The notes below the pieces were generated by a model that was given only the letters and a program-made list of their open reading frames with translations, did not search any database and was not told the origin of the DNA. Shown here in pieces: positions 31,816 through 41,402 of a DNA stretch of 41,402 nt; position 1 is the stretch's first letter; the number at the start of each line of letters is the position of its first letter. A program made the translations under genes and the position numbers. The stretch is from Seison nebaliae (taxonomy: Eukaryota; Rotifera; Pararotatoria; Seisonacea; Seisonidae). The stretch covers positions 1-41,402 of the forward strand of contig JALJEE010001509.1 in the NCBI GenBank assembly GCA_023231475.1, read 5' to 3'.

Positions 31816-32472
31816 TTTTTCATTCGCTTAAAGTGATGATTAAATATCAGATTTTTTTTAATAGACGGTTGTAAATTTAATATTTTAATTTCGTCGAATG
31901 AATCATCGACAACTACCAAGGAAAGTGTTAGAAAATAATATATAAATTAATATATAATATATACATATACATATGTATATATGTATATTTCCTTTTTCAG
32001 TTTCCGTTACAATTTCATCGATGTGTATAAATATAGAACGTTCATCTTTCCCATCTCTCAATGGATTCATTTTAAAGGTTTTTCATTTTTCTTTTTTATT
32101 TTTAAACTTTTAAAATTTCTTTACAATTCAAATTGGGAGGAATTACTACAAGAAATCTTCCATGTAGGATGGAGGAAGAATACTGTTTCTTGCAAGATGG
32201 ACCAGAAATGATGATTCCACTCTGCGTTTTCATTCAAGAGTACCAAATAAATTCTCCAAAAGGAGGAAAAAGATGAAAAGAGAAATGTAATGACATCACA
32301 TTTCTACCAAATACTTCATGAATTCAATACTCTTATTCATTATCGATGAGATCCTTCAATTTCACTTCATTTTTTAAACTTGTAAAATTTTTATTTAAAT
32401 AAATTTTATATTATTTTTTATTTACTATAAATTATTCGGAGTTAATCTTATAATTCACTTCGTCCATATACA
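31816..32472 (+). repeat. Duplicated TATA-headed noncoding unit, copy 2
   Basis: Partner of 29000-29625. TATA box at 32026-32033, identical leader word ATAGAACGTTCATCTTTC, and hairpin CTTCCAT-GTAGG-ATGGAGG at 32157-32175. Relative to copy 1 the closing loop pair has changed from C-G to T-A on both sides, a compensatory change. The intron-like acceptor is altered in this copy. A dense AT-dinucleotide block (31935-31985) sits just upstream of the TATA box. Confidence 0.6.
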
Positions 32473-32503
32473 TGATTGGCGAGTTTTGATGATTGGCTTG
32501 AAC

Positions 32504-33091
32504 CTAATAGTTAACTCTATTGATGTGAGTGTTGATACTATTATGTCGAACATTGGTACAATTGACGTGGGTGTTGACGTGAGTTTTAAATCTGTTTCTG
32601 CCAATTTTCCCATAATTGAATCGAGTATTGTTACTATTGACTCCTAAATTGGTATGGTGGACATGAGTATTGATATTGTTGACTTGGGTTTGGAATCTGT
32701 TTCCGCAAATTTTTCCGTAATTGAATCGAGTATTGTTATTATTCACTCCTATATTGGGACCGATGACATGATTGTTGATATTGTTAACGTGAGTGTAGCC
32801 ACTGTGGACGTGAGTGTTTATTCTGTTTCCGCGAATTTTCCCATAATTGAATCGAGTATTGTTATTTTTGACGTGATTGTTTATATTGTTCACTTGAACA
32901 TTAGTATTTTTGACGTGAGTGTTGATTCTGCTGACGCGAGTAACTGACCCCAATTCTGAGGAAATTAAGTTTTAGAAAGTAAAATTTACTAAGAAAATAA
33001 GACAACTAAATAAGCAAATTTTCGAAAATGAAAGCACAAAAGCCTAACCGGAAGAACTTTGTGCTAACCACTTATGTCCTTTAGGTTCCAT
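32504..33091 (-). CDS. Asn-rich heptad-repeat protein, novel
   Basis: Two exons on the minus strand: 33091-33058 (ATG, MEPKGHKWLAQ) and 32955-32504, joined over a 102-base intron with donor GTTCTT and acceptor TTTCCTCAG; 161 residues, in frame throughout. After a short basic start the protein is built of seven-residue units such as VNNINNH, VKNNNTR, FNYGKIR, GNRINTH, VHSGYTH. The FNYGKI unit recurs at 42- and 35-residue spacing, i.e. six then five heptads, so higher-order units of 126 and 105 bases are multiples of a 21-base repeat. All expansions keep frame, which argues for selection on the protein. Such regular polar/Val spacing would suit a beta-solenoid or a structural fibre. No signal peptide or TM. 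No family recognised. A TATA box lies about 45-55 bases upstream. Confidence 0.6.
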
Positions 33092-33135
33092 CGTTTTCTT
33101 AACTCGTTCTGCTTAGGTTTTCGTAATTCTTTCGA

Positions 33136-33145
33136 TTTTTTATAT
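33136..33145 (-). promoter_or_regulatory. TATA box of the heptad-repeat gene
   Basis: The minus strand reads ATATAAAAAA about 45-55 bases before the ATG at 33091. The (TAA)n tail of an upstream LINE ends about 15 bases further upstream. Confidence 0.5.
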
Positions 33146-33159
33146 CTGATAACAATGTA

Positions 33160-34930
33160 GTATTATTATTATTTATTTAAAATTCCCGATGGGATAAAAG
33201 AAGAAAAAGTAGAAAAAAAGTTTTGTCGTCCTAGGTGTCCATTAGATGCCTTAATTGATTGAGGGAGTCGTGGTCGATTGATGAAGTGGATGACGAATCA
33301 TAAGAGATGATGAACTATTTGAAATCACTGAAGGAAATATTACACGATAGACGATAATATCTCTTGGTGTACGAAAAAATTGAGTGAGTGGGAAATGGGT
33401 AGATTTCGGGAGTAAGAGAAGTAGCTTTAGGTTAACATCCTATTAGATGCGGTAATTTTGTCGAATAAGGAAAAAAAACAACGACACATGAGAATGGGAA
33501 ATTGTGCGATATTTACTGTGGCGAAGAGAACCGAGAAAGACGATGGAAGAAGTGAGAGGAATGTTGGAGAAAAACGATTGCCAGTAGACAATAACCTGCA
33601 TTTCGATTCGTTAATGCGGATTTCTGTTTCGGTGAGAAGATAAGTGATGCGTAGGTACTATAGTTTAAGTTTATGAAGTGACCGATGAATGATAACGAAA
33701 TCATCGGCATAACATGAGGAAATAGAACATTTCCAATATCGATCCAATTGTTCTCTTTTAATTCGCAGAGAACGCCATCGATAGCCAGTCTGAATAATCA
33801 GGGACCCAAGATAGTACCTTGATGGACATCCGAGTTGTTTTGGAATGAGGAGCTAGAGTTGCAACTACACACCAAGATGAATTTTGAGAAAAATGAACGA
33901 GGAACTTACTGATCGGTAACAATACACCTTGACGCTGAAGATATCTCAAGAGCAAAGGAAACATTGACGGAATCAAGATGCCGAATACAGAACGTTTCTA
34001 TAACGAGAAAGAATAAGATTCTCGAAAACTTTGAATAAGAAGGAAGAGAGATAAATCGGTCTGTAGATACATAACAAAGATTGATCGATATTTGGTTTCT
34101 TTAAGATAAGAATTATCTTGCAGAGGAGAGGAATGGAACAAGAATTAAGATGAGAGCAAATTGAATTCACGAAATGAGTGAGGTCGATTACGAGTGACGG
34201 AAGAAGATGTTGAATGAGTTTTGATACAAATATTATCGAAACCATATGTCTTCGTCCCATCAAGCTCCAGGACATATTCAAAAATTTCTTGAGGAAAAAA
34301 ATGATCGAAATGAGAGTTAACATTGGAACAATTGTAGTAATCGAACACATCTGCGGAATAGAGTTGGAACAGCAGTTGCTGCTTAGTTTCCAGATATTTG
34401 ATGGATGTTAAGAAAGACAAGCGGCTTTCAGTCTACCATGGAAAGGATCTCTAACACATTTTTTCACGGCTCTTCAGAAAACTTCCCACGATTTTGAGCT
34501 ACAATCTGCTGCACGACATTTGAGGTGAATTAAGGATGAGAAGTTGGAAACGGGAGGACGAGAAAAAAGTTTTTGGTCGGATATTACGAAGGATGAACGG
34601 TGAGTAAGAAACGAAAGCAGTTCGGGTACTACGATTACAACTTGTCGAATAGGAGACAGTTTGCAAAATTTTTTACAAATGTTGATGCGCCGGTGATTAT
34701 TCGACGAAGGAAAATAAATTGGAATAGGTCGGGATGAAATGGGACACATCACAATGAAATCACATGAAACAAAATGAGAATTTTTCTTTTTCGAGAAGGT
34801 AGATTCAATAATCGAGAGAGATATAACAGAAACCTGAGTGATTATTCGGTCGCAGATAAACATTGAAGCATAGAATGTTTTGGATAACAAAACAAACAAC
34901 GTCCGTCGAAAGTTATGCAAACGATGTGGA
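33160..34930 (-). mobile_element. LINE copy with RT core, (TAA)n tail
   Basis: Longest LINE copy here. Minus strand: endonuclease/linker remains (34920-34474), an RT start (33973-34350: LTHFVNSICSHLNS, then YRPIYLSSFLFKVFE, the motif-1 block), later DVHQGTILGP (motif B-like) and CYADDFVIIH with the catalytic YADD at 33700-33711, and a 3' end matching the CCCGATGGGA tail motif with (TAA)n at 33161-33173. The frame is interrupted several times, so this copy is dead. It belongs to the same family as 25736-26215. Confidence 0.85.
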
Positions 34931-35689
34931 ATGGAGATCCTTAGATATCAACGTGCTTAGATATCAAGAAAAATACTGGGATAAAAGCAATATGTCTGCT
35001 ATAAACGTTTTAGAACTTGTTTATTTGAACGATATGTCGTCTGATGACTTCTAGAGTTGTATGGTATACAAGTAAATATTAAAGAATCAAACAAAGTAAA
35101 TATAGTCCTTCTATATAGCTCTTCTATTATTTCATGTGATGTACAAGTTATCATTTGATGAAAAAACATTTGTAAACATTCCAAAATGTTTATGATGACG
35201 AACCAAATATATTATTTTCATGAAATGAGTAGCTTCTATTATTATTTCAGTCATGTGTTGAATTAATATTTCTTTTGTAGAATATAAATGTACACTATTT
35301 ATTACTTACAAATTATTACTTTTCTTTACCATGATTTGTCTCCTGAATTTACTCAAACGAATTAGATGATATAATTATATTTATTAGTTCTTGGTACGAA
35401 TGATGTTCATAATTATTCATGAAACCGACTTATAATTGGAGTTGAATTGAATTCTTACATATAGAAATAAACTTCAGTGTAATAAAATTTTCACAATTTT
35501 AATAACTTTATTTCTTTTTTCTTTCTTTAACTTTATAAAAGGTTAACCAAATTTGTGCACCTACATAAAATCGTACGCGTTTGATTTTTTAAAAGGGAGT
35601 CCACTCACTTAATATTTCCTTGTTGCCGAAATGAAAATAATGGATAAACTTTACTACTTTAAGAAATTTATGGTGACCGAAAATAGGTG
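34931..35689. other. AT-rich spacer, no gene seen
   Basis: Short open frames on both strands have no gene-like composition. No repeats shared with other parts of the window were noticed. Confidence 0.4.
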
Positions 35690-35890
35690 GAGATAATCCT
35701 TTCGAAGACTTGTCCCTTACATGCGCTAATCGTCTGTTCTCGTACGTAGGCTATGAGCCGCACTAAAGGTATACTAGCCACTTAAACGAATCGGAACCGA
35801 GCTTCGTGCGGTATTGTGCTAAGTAGTCGTAGTTATTCCTGTTGTTTACTAGTTCATGATAATCTTTCAATCAATTAACATTCATAGCAC
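35690..35890 (-). other. GC-elevated, coding-like or structured block
   Basis: Stands out from its AT-rich surroundings. The minus strand carries protein-like segments (NNRNNYDYLAQYRTKLGSDS; ACKGQVFERIISTYF) that are not in one continuous frame. The same block can form stems: CCGCAC with GTGCGG, GGCT-ATG-AGCC, and CGGAACCG. It could be a degraded exon, an exon pair of an unresolved gene, or a structured RNA. No family recognised. Confidence 0.35.
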
Positions 35891-36004
35891 TGAGGAGAAT
35901 TTCATGTAAAAAGAAGAAAAGAAAAATATACGTTGATTTGAATTGTTTTAAGAAAAATAATTCAAAACTATATTTTAATACTTTTCCTGAAACATATCAT
36001 TATA

Positions 36005-36280
36005 CTATTTAAAGCGATTTCGAACTGTTGGGCGAGTTGGATTTGAATTTTCAAATTGTTGATTGTATATTTGTATCGATTGTACGTACAATACCGTACT
36101 TATTTCTTTAACATGGATAATAGTAACCAGTGCTAGCTTATCACTGATCATCCGTAAATGGAAAAATTGAGATTGAGAAAAACGAATGAAGCAGATCAGA
36201 TTTACCAGATTTTTAAGCGTAGTACTTTGGTTTCCATGACAACTAATGTGATCGGGAAACTTATCAACAATTTTTTTCAT
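36005..36280 (-). CDS. Hypothetical protein, possible first exon
   Basis: ATG at 36280, 91 residues: MKKIVDKFPDHISCHGNQST, then LVNLICFIRFSQSQFFHLRM and ISDKLALVTIIHVKE. The start lies 51 bases from the divergent coiled-coil gene. The first 55-60 residues look more gene-like than the end; GTT donors in this segment (for example after IIH) leave open splicing to the coding-like block at 35690-35890, but no phase-correct chain was found. Confidence 0.35.
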   Translation of the reverse strand: MKKIVDKFPDHISCHGNQSTTLKNLVNLICFIRFSQSQFFHLRMISDKLALVTIIHVKEISTVLYVQSIQIYNQQFENSNPTRPTVRNRFK

Positions 36281-36331
36281 TTGCGGTAACTGAAATTAAC
36301 TAAATTTTCCAATTGATTAATTCTCATAAAT

Positions 36332-37481
36332 ATGACGGAAAACGAAGAGATTTTAGATTCGTTAAATAATGATTCGATGAATTCATCAACAATGGATAAA
36401 TCATCCACCAATTTCCTCGAAGATCGCATTGATTCACAAGCAACTGTTATTGCCATAATGAAACAGAGGAATGATCATTTAATTGTTAATTATTTTATTT
36501 AGCAAACGAATAAAGAAGATGTTGTTTAATTAGATTAACAATAAGAATTATGAGGAAAAGATAGATAAATTGGAGAATGAATTGAAGTTCGTAGGAAATG
36601 AAAGAGAACGATTATCGAAAGAAAATATGAAGCAAAAAAATGAATTTCTTTTGTTATCTCAAAATCATGAATTATTATTAGATCTACTAGTTATTTAACA
36701 TTTCCACTATTTATCTCTTTGTTTAATACGTATTAGTCTAATCAAAAAACTGATAAAGAAACTTTAGAGAATGGAAAGAAATTGATGGAAACAAATGAAT
36801 CGTTAGAGAAATTGATTGAAGAAATGAAGCAACAAAATTTGACATTGAATGAAAAACTAAAGTTACTTCCTTGTTTAATTGAAACATTCTTTATTTTAAT
36901 TCAGATCAATAGAAACTGATTTTTCAATATCGAAAACTGAACTAAATGATAAAATTGAACGATTATCATTATTAGAGAAACATTCAAATTCGATGGAAGA
37001 TATAATAAAAAATAATGAGAAAGTACTTCTCCAATTGCAACAATGCTACGATAGAGAATTGACAATGAAATCTCAAATAGAAAAAGAATTTCAGGTGTGT
37101 TTTTCTTTAAATTAATTTTTAATCTTATAAAAATTCCTATTTTTCTTATTTGAATAAATCGAATAGGAGTTAAAGAAGAACATGAACAATAGTAATGAAG
37201 AAGTGTCGATGTTGAAGAAAAATGTAATCGAGAAATCGGAAGAGATAAAACTATTAAAGAAAGATAAAGAAAATTTGTTAGTTGAATTGAAACGAAAAAA
37301 GGAGGAGAATAGTCAAAAAACTTACTCCTCAAATTTCACCAAATTGCAATTAGAGAACGAGTCACTACAAGAACGTATAAGTACTCTCAATCGTGAATTC
37401 GAAATATTTCGCAAACACATGCAAAATGAAGTGAGAAAAGAAAGACAACTCTCTCAGAAACTAAGTCAGTTGACTACATAA
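36332..37481 (+). CDS. Coiled-coil protein, unknown
   Basis: Five exons: 36332-36484, 36534-36689, 36737-36861, 36905-37094, 37167-37481; 312 residues. An acidic Ser/Asn-rich head (MTENEEILDSLNNDSMNSST) is followed by nearly continuous coiled coil to the end (YEEKIDKLENELKFVGNERE; SLEKLIEEMKQQNLTLNEKL; KNVIEKSEEIKLLKKDKENL; TKLQLENESLQERISTLNRE). Such proteins often tether vesicles or build centrosomal structures, but no family signature is visible. Introns are 43-72 bases; donors GTTAAT, GTTATT, GTTACT and one GTGTGT, the only donor with a purine at +3 in the window. It sits between a repeat-rich region and a LINE whose tail starts about 120 bases after the stop. Confidence 0.75.
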
Positions 37482-37599
37482 AAACTGACAAAAACTATTA
37501 TCTTCATTCGCTACATTTCTTTGCATTTTCTGTAAATATTTTGATAATATTTAAATATTGTTAATTTATTCATTTTTTTTTTCAATAATTTTTGTTTTA

Positions 37600-39190
37600 T
37601 TTATTATAAAATCAAATCTCCTCGGGGTAAATTAAAAAGAAAATAAGATAACTGGCTGTACACATTATCCGTAATAAGTTTTCTTCCCATTTCGATTTAA
37701 TCTCGTAAATAAGTCGGAATAAGAGATGTAATATCAAAATTGGAGATGATACGAAGCGCTTCATCTAATGAATGAGGAACTTCAAAAGAATAATAACAAA
37801 AGAAATCAATCGGATTAAAGAAATTATCACAATCTGTATACGATGAAGAACATAATTTAGATTCTTTAATGGAAAGAATTATATTCAAATACCGTTGAGC
37901 AATAAGAGGAAAAGGTTTCAGTCCGCAGATAGAGAACATAAATGCCCTGTTAAACGGCTTACCGCAACCAAGAAGCATTCTAATTGTTCTATTATATGTC
38001 CGGTCAAGACACAACAACAACTTCTAAGTATTAGACAAGGAAACAGCAAGTCCATAAAAATCACAACAATACGTGACGAATAACTTTAGTTTTAATTGAA
38101 TCGAAAAAAATTTGCAACGATGATAGAACGAGTAGAAGGTTCTGAGGAACTTGCATCTAATTTCATCAGTTGTGACAGAACTCTTCTTTCTGTTATAAAT
38201 TTTAATTCCCAACAAACATACATTCTTCTCAACTGGAGGATGATCATACCAGACGAACATCTACCTTTTCCATTCACGCTGTAGCTGGAGAAAAAAAAAT
38301 GAAATGCGAATTAATATCAGTAAAGGAGAACGGTAGAGACAATAGCCAAGTCTCCTGAAGAAAAATTACGTCAAATCGAAGAAGTTCGTAGATATCTGTT
38401 ATGAAACCGTTGGGTCCATGACAATTGAAGGAGACCTATAGAAATATTACGAGACCTGTCAATACTAATTTCATCTGGACGGATTGGAAGTCATAACATA
38501 GAAGTGTCCATTTCATTCTCACCATTATTCGTTTTCGAGGGAAGGATTGTTCCATTATTATTCATGAATTGTTGGTTCCACTAATCACATCGTTCACCAA
38601 GAAAGGAATTGGTGGATTTCGAGAAGAATTCTCGAACAAATGTGTTGATCGGCCAATTTGCAGGGTTGAAAAAAGTTTCGGCATTCTTTTCATCAAATTT
38701 GACGATGAAACGTTTTGTGGAACTTTCGGAATCATCCATTTGCTCACGTCGAAGTCTCCATAAATCGACGAAAGATTCAAATCAGTATTATGAACGACAT
38801 TTTTAATGATGACGGCCTTTGTCCGAACGAACGGTTTTCGTTCCCTCTTTTCGTTCCGTTTTCGAGAAGAAAGAGGTCGTAGAGCGGTGAGATTTGGCCT
38901 TCATAGAATGTAACCCATTATTATTTTTATGTTTAGTTATTTCTACTTTCTTCATTTTTTGTTTATTCGTTTTTTTCTTCGAAGACTGGTTAGTGGGAAC
39001 AGCTTCGATGGAATTGACCAAGGTATATAAAGAGGCATACGTCTTCTTGTTGTTTGGTGTATTAATAAGTGCGGACGAAATTGTCTTGAATTTAGATTTT
39101 ACATTTATTCCCCCACTATTGTTCATAATCGACTTAACCATTTCGGTTAATCGGTGTTCTTCTGACAAATTAACCGTAATTTTGCAATTA
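37600..39190 (-). mobile_element. Internally deleted LINE, copy B
   Basis: Minus strand. ORF1-like basic region from 39168 (ALINTPNNKKTYASLYTLVN; QSSKKKTNKQKMKK) down to about 38560; then the start of an AP-type endonuclease (SFNCHGPNGFITDIYELLRF, VIFLQETWL) near 38330-38430; then directly the RT C-terminal region (NVCLLGIKIYNRKK; CDFYGLAVSLSNT; LDRTYNRTIRMLLGCGKPFN) and the tail CCCCGAGGAGATTTGATTTTA. The rest of the endonuclease and the whole RT catalytic core are absent. Same family and same kind of internal loss as copy A. Confidence 0.8.
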
Positions 39191-39199
39191 ATATAATAT

Positions 39200-39330
39200 A
39201 ATTATTAATAAGTTTTTTTCCAATTTTGATTTCATCTCGTAAATAAGTCAGAACAAGAGAGGTAATCGAGAAGTGTAAATTGGAGTTATACGAAGAGCTT
39301 CTAATGAATGAGAAACTGAAGGTTTTCATT
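39200..39330 (-). mobile_element. LINE fragment, copy C
   Basis: Matches 37675-37780 of copy B (TTTCATCTCGTAAATAAGTC against TTTAATCTCGTAAATAAGTC, and TACGAAGAGCTTCTAATGAA). It lies just upstream of copy B in the element's own orientation, so two copies are head-to-tail. It lacks the final ~65 bases of the 3' end. Confidence 0.7.
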
Positions 39331-41402
39331 AACCGAAAAATGATTTTTTTAATAATTATAATCTTTTCGCATTATCTGAAAGAAATTTAATTTTTTCGGA
39401 TTGTATAATTGATCGATATATTTTCCAATTTTCTATTTTAAAATAGTAAAAATTCGATTGTCCTTTCTTTTCATTCCGGAGTGTTTCTATCAATTCCATT
39501 TAGTGTTGTTTCAGTTAATTGACTCTTCTTTTTTTCTTGGCTTCTAATGATATGCTTCGATAATTTGGAGACATTGTGAGTCTAATATGCCAATCCTTGA
39601 TGTAACACCAATGAATATTCCAAATTATTGAAAACTTATTATACTGATAAATAAAAGATTATTTAAAAATTATTAAAGTAATTGCTAACATTCTTTTATT
39701 TTTGAATATTTAGTGTACTATAATTTAATCTTGTTTAAATTCGGAACTCTAGTCTATTAACGATGGAATAATTCCGTTTATTAGATATATGTTGTTTCCA
39801 ATACAATTGTATAATTCTTCTAAATAAGTTATATTCATAAATTTGAATTAAACACAGCGCAAATGATCAAATAATATTTCAATTCTTTGTTCCAAGTTGT
39901 TCTATGCTTATTGGACCTTCTATAAACTATTTAAATTGTACCTTTATATGTTCTATTAAGACTCACTCTTTGGTTCATTTGTTACTTTTCTCCTCTTTCT
40001 TTTTCATATTGTGTTTTTGAGATCTCCAGTTCCAGAATATTTTCCGTCCAGATGATCACACATAATTGAGAATATGATTGAATTGAAATAATTTTTATTA
40101 ACAGTATAAAAAACCCTTTATATACTTGTAAATCTTCTCACAATAAATTAAATATAATATTCCTTCAGTTTCCATTTTATTGACACATTGATTCTTTCCC
40201 CAAGGAAACTGATTAAGGAAACCCTCTTTAACTGATTGCTTGAGAATTGTGCAACATATGTGTTGCTCTATTTATTGTTAACCTTAATCGATTTCTTCAC
40301 TGATCTCCAAAATTTGCTGGTCTTTTCATACTCTTCATCAATTCTCCAACATTAGAAGATTGTTCTTCATACATAAGAATTTTTGTTTCTTGAACAAGAT
40401 TGTATCCACCCTTATATAAATATACTATGCTATCTTTCTGGAGGAATATCTTCTTCTTTCCAAAGTCTCAGAATTATAAAAATTCATTTTTTAGAGATGA
40501 AATATGTATGTGTATGAATCTCTATATCTATATTGGACATGAAGAATTGGAATAGAAGATTGATTTCAATTCCAATAAGGTATAGTAATATCTTTCCCAC
40601 ATGAGCTGATTGTATTCAAAAAGAAAAAGATACGACACAACTTCTTCCAACTCAGTTAAGCCTAATGATGAAATAAATATTATGAAATTTCAAATAACTA
40701 AAAACTTGTTAAATAGAATTATTTGGTGAATTGTAATTTTAAAAATCGAACAAGTGAATCGTTCAGTTCTAAGCTTCATCCACAAACAGTTGAATATTCT
40801 GTTCAGCTGGAAAATAAAATAAAATCATAAGACTAGCAAGAACATTCAAAGGAAACAAATTTATTTTAATCAAACCAGAAATGGAATATTCTCACAATTG
40901 TCAGTTATTTGAAACTGTAAAAATAGAGACACAATTTTAGATTTTAGTTATTGAACTGAAGCGCATTTTTCGTTCACAATTTTAAAACTATATCGACATT
41001 TTTGTGCGCTATTCAAAAATTAAAAAAAATTAATTGAATCTAAACTTTCTAAATCAGCATCTTTCAGAACTTATACTCTTTTATACAGATCAATACAATT
41101 GAACCCTTTCGACACTACAATAATAACAATTCAAATATTTTTTGGGGTGATATCCTATTAAAAATATATCAGGAAAATCCGGATCTAATTTCCCATTTAT
41201 ATATTAATATCAATCTCAATTAATAGTTCTCATTCTAATTAATTAATTCATTTCCATAAAGATAGATAAAAGAAAAATTATTGTAAAATTTATTTCATTA
41301 AAAATTGGATAATTCCCAATAAATTGAAGAAAAGAAGAAAATGGAAAGAATTATTTTTAATTTGAGTTTCAAATAGATCAACTTTGCTCTAAAGAAATTA
41401 TT
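39331..41402. other. AT-rich right flank without recognised genes
   Basis: About 2 kb with no supported exon. The segment 41280-41360 resembles 31080-31165 (shared words AATAAATTGAAG and GAAAATGGAAAGAA), so a diffuse repeat may be present. Confidence 0.4.

Noticed and set aside
32654-32947. Plus-strand open frame over the heptad repeat
   Set aside because: It is the antisense shadow of the 21-base repeat; only the minus strand has a start exon, intron and TATA box in phase.

Overview
This is an AT-rich stretch of a compact animal nuclear genome. Genes are split by tiny introns (mostly 41-60 bases) on both strands with short spacers. The cytosolic AspRS, SR protein, GATE-16 and CID/RRM protein are animal-type, and an ionotropic glutamate receptor is present. 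Small genome, N/S/T/Q-rich proteins and arthropod-like LINEs suggest a small ecdysozoan such as a mite; that taxonomic guess is inference only.

Layout. 420-1600: internally deleted LINE. 1746-24051: dense genes: a small membrane protein, AspRS, an iGluR, a divergent Rho-type GTPase, a very large catalytically degenerate PLD3/4-like membrane protein, an SRSF7-like splicing factor, a small unknown protein, a prefoldin-like subunit, a GATE-16 (Atg8) gene, a two-TM protein and a SCAF4/8-like CTD-binding protein. 24052-36300: repeat-rich, with several LINE tails, a secreted Cys-rich peptide gene, inverted motif arrays, a duplicated TATA-headed noncoding unit and a newly recognised two-exon gene for an Asn-rich heptad-repeat protein. 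36332-37481: a five-exon coiled-coil gene. 37600-39330: two LINE copies. The last 2 kb hold nothing recognisable.

Most striking points. (1) Of about 30 introns reconstructed by reading frame and homology, nearly all begin GTT and none begins GTA, unlike the GTRAGT donor of ordinary animals. This rule also settles several exon joins. (2) The heptad-repeat gene lies just downstream of a LINE tail. (3) The PLD3/4-like protein has lost His and Lys of both HKD motifs. (4) The Rho-like protein lacks the DxxG switch II motif. The genes are mostly independent housekeeping genes; no operon is evident, but several pairs are divergent with 50-400 base shared promoters.
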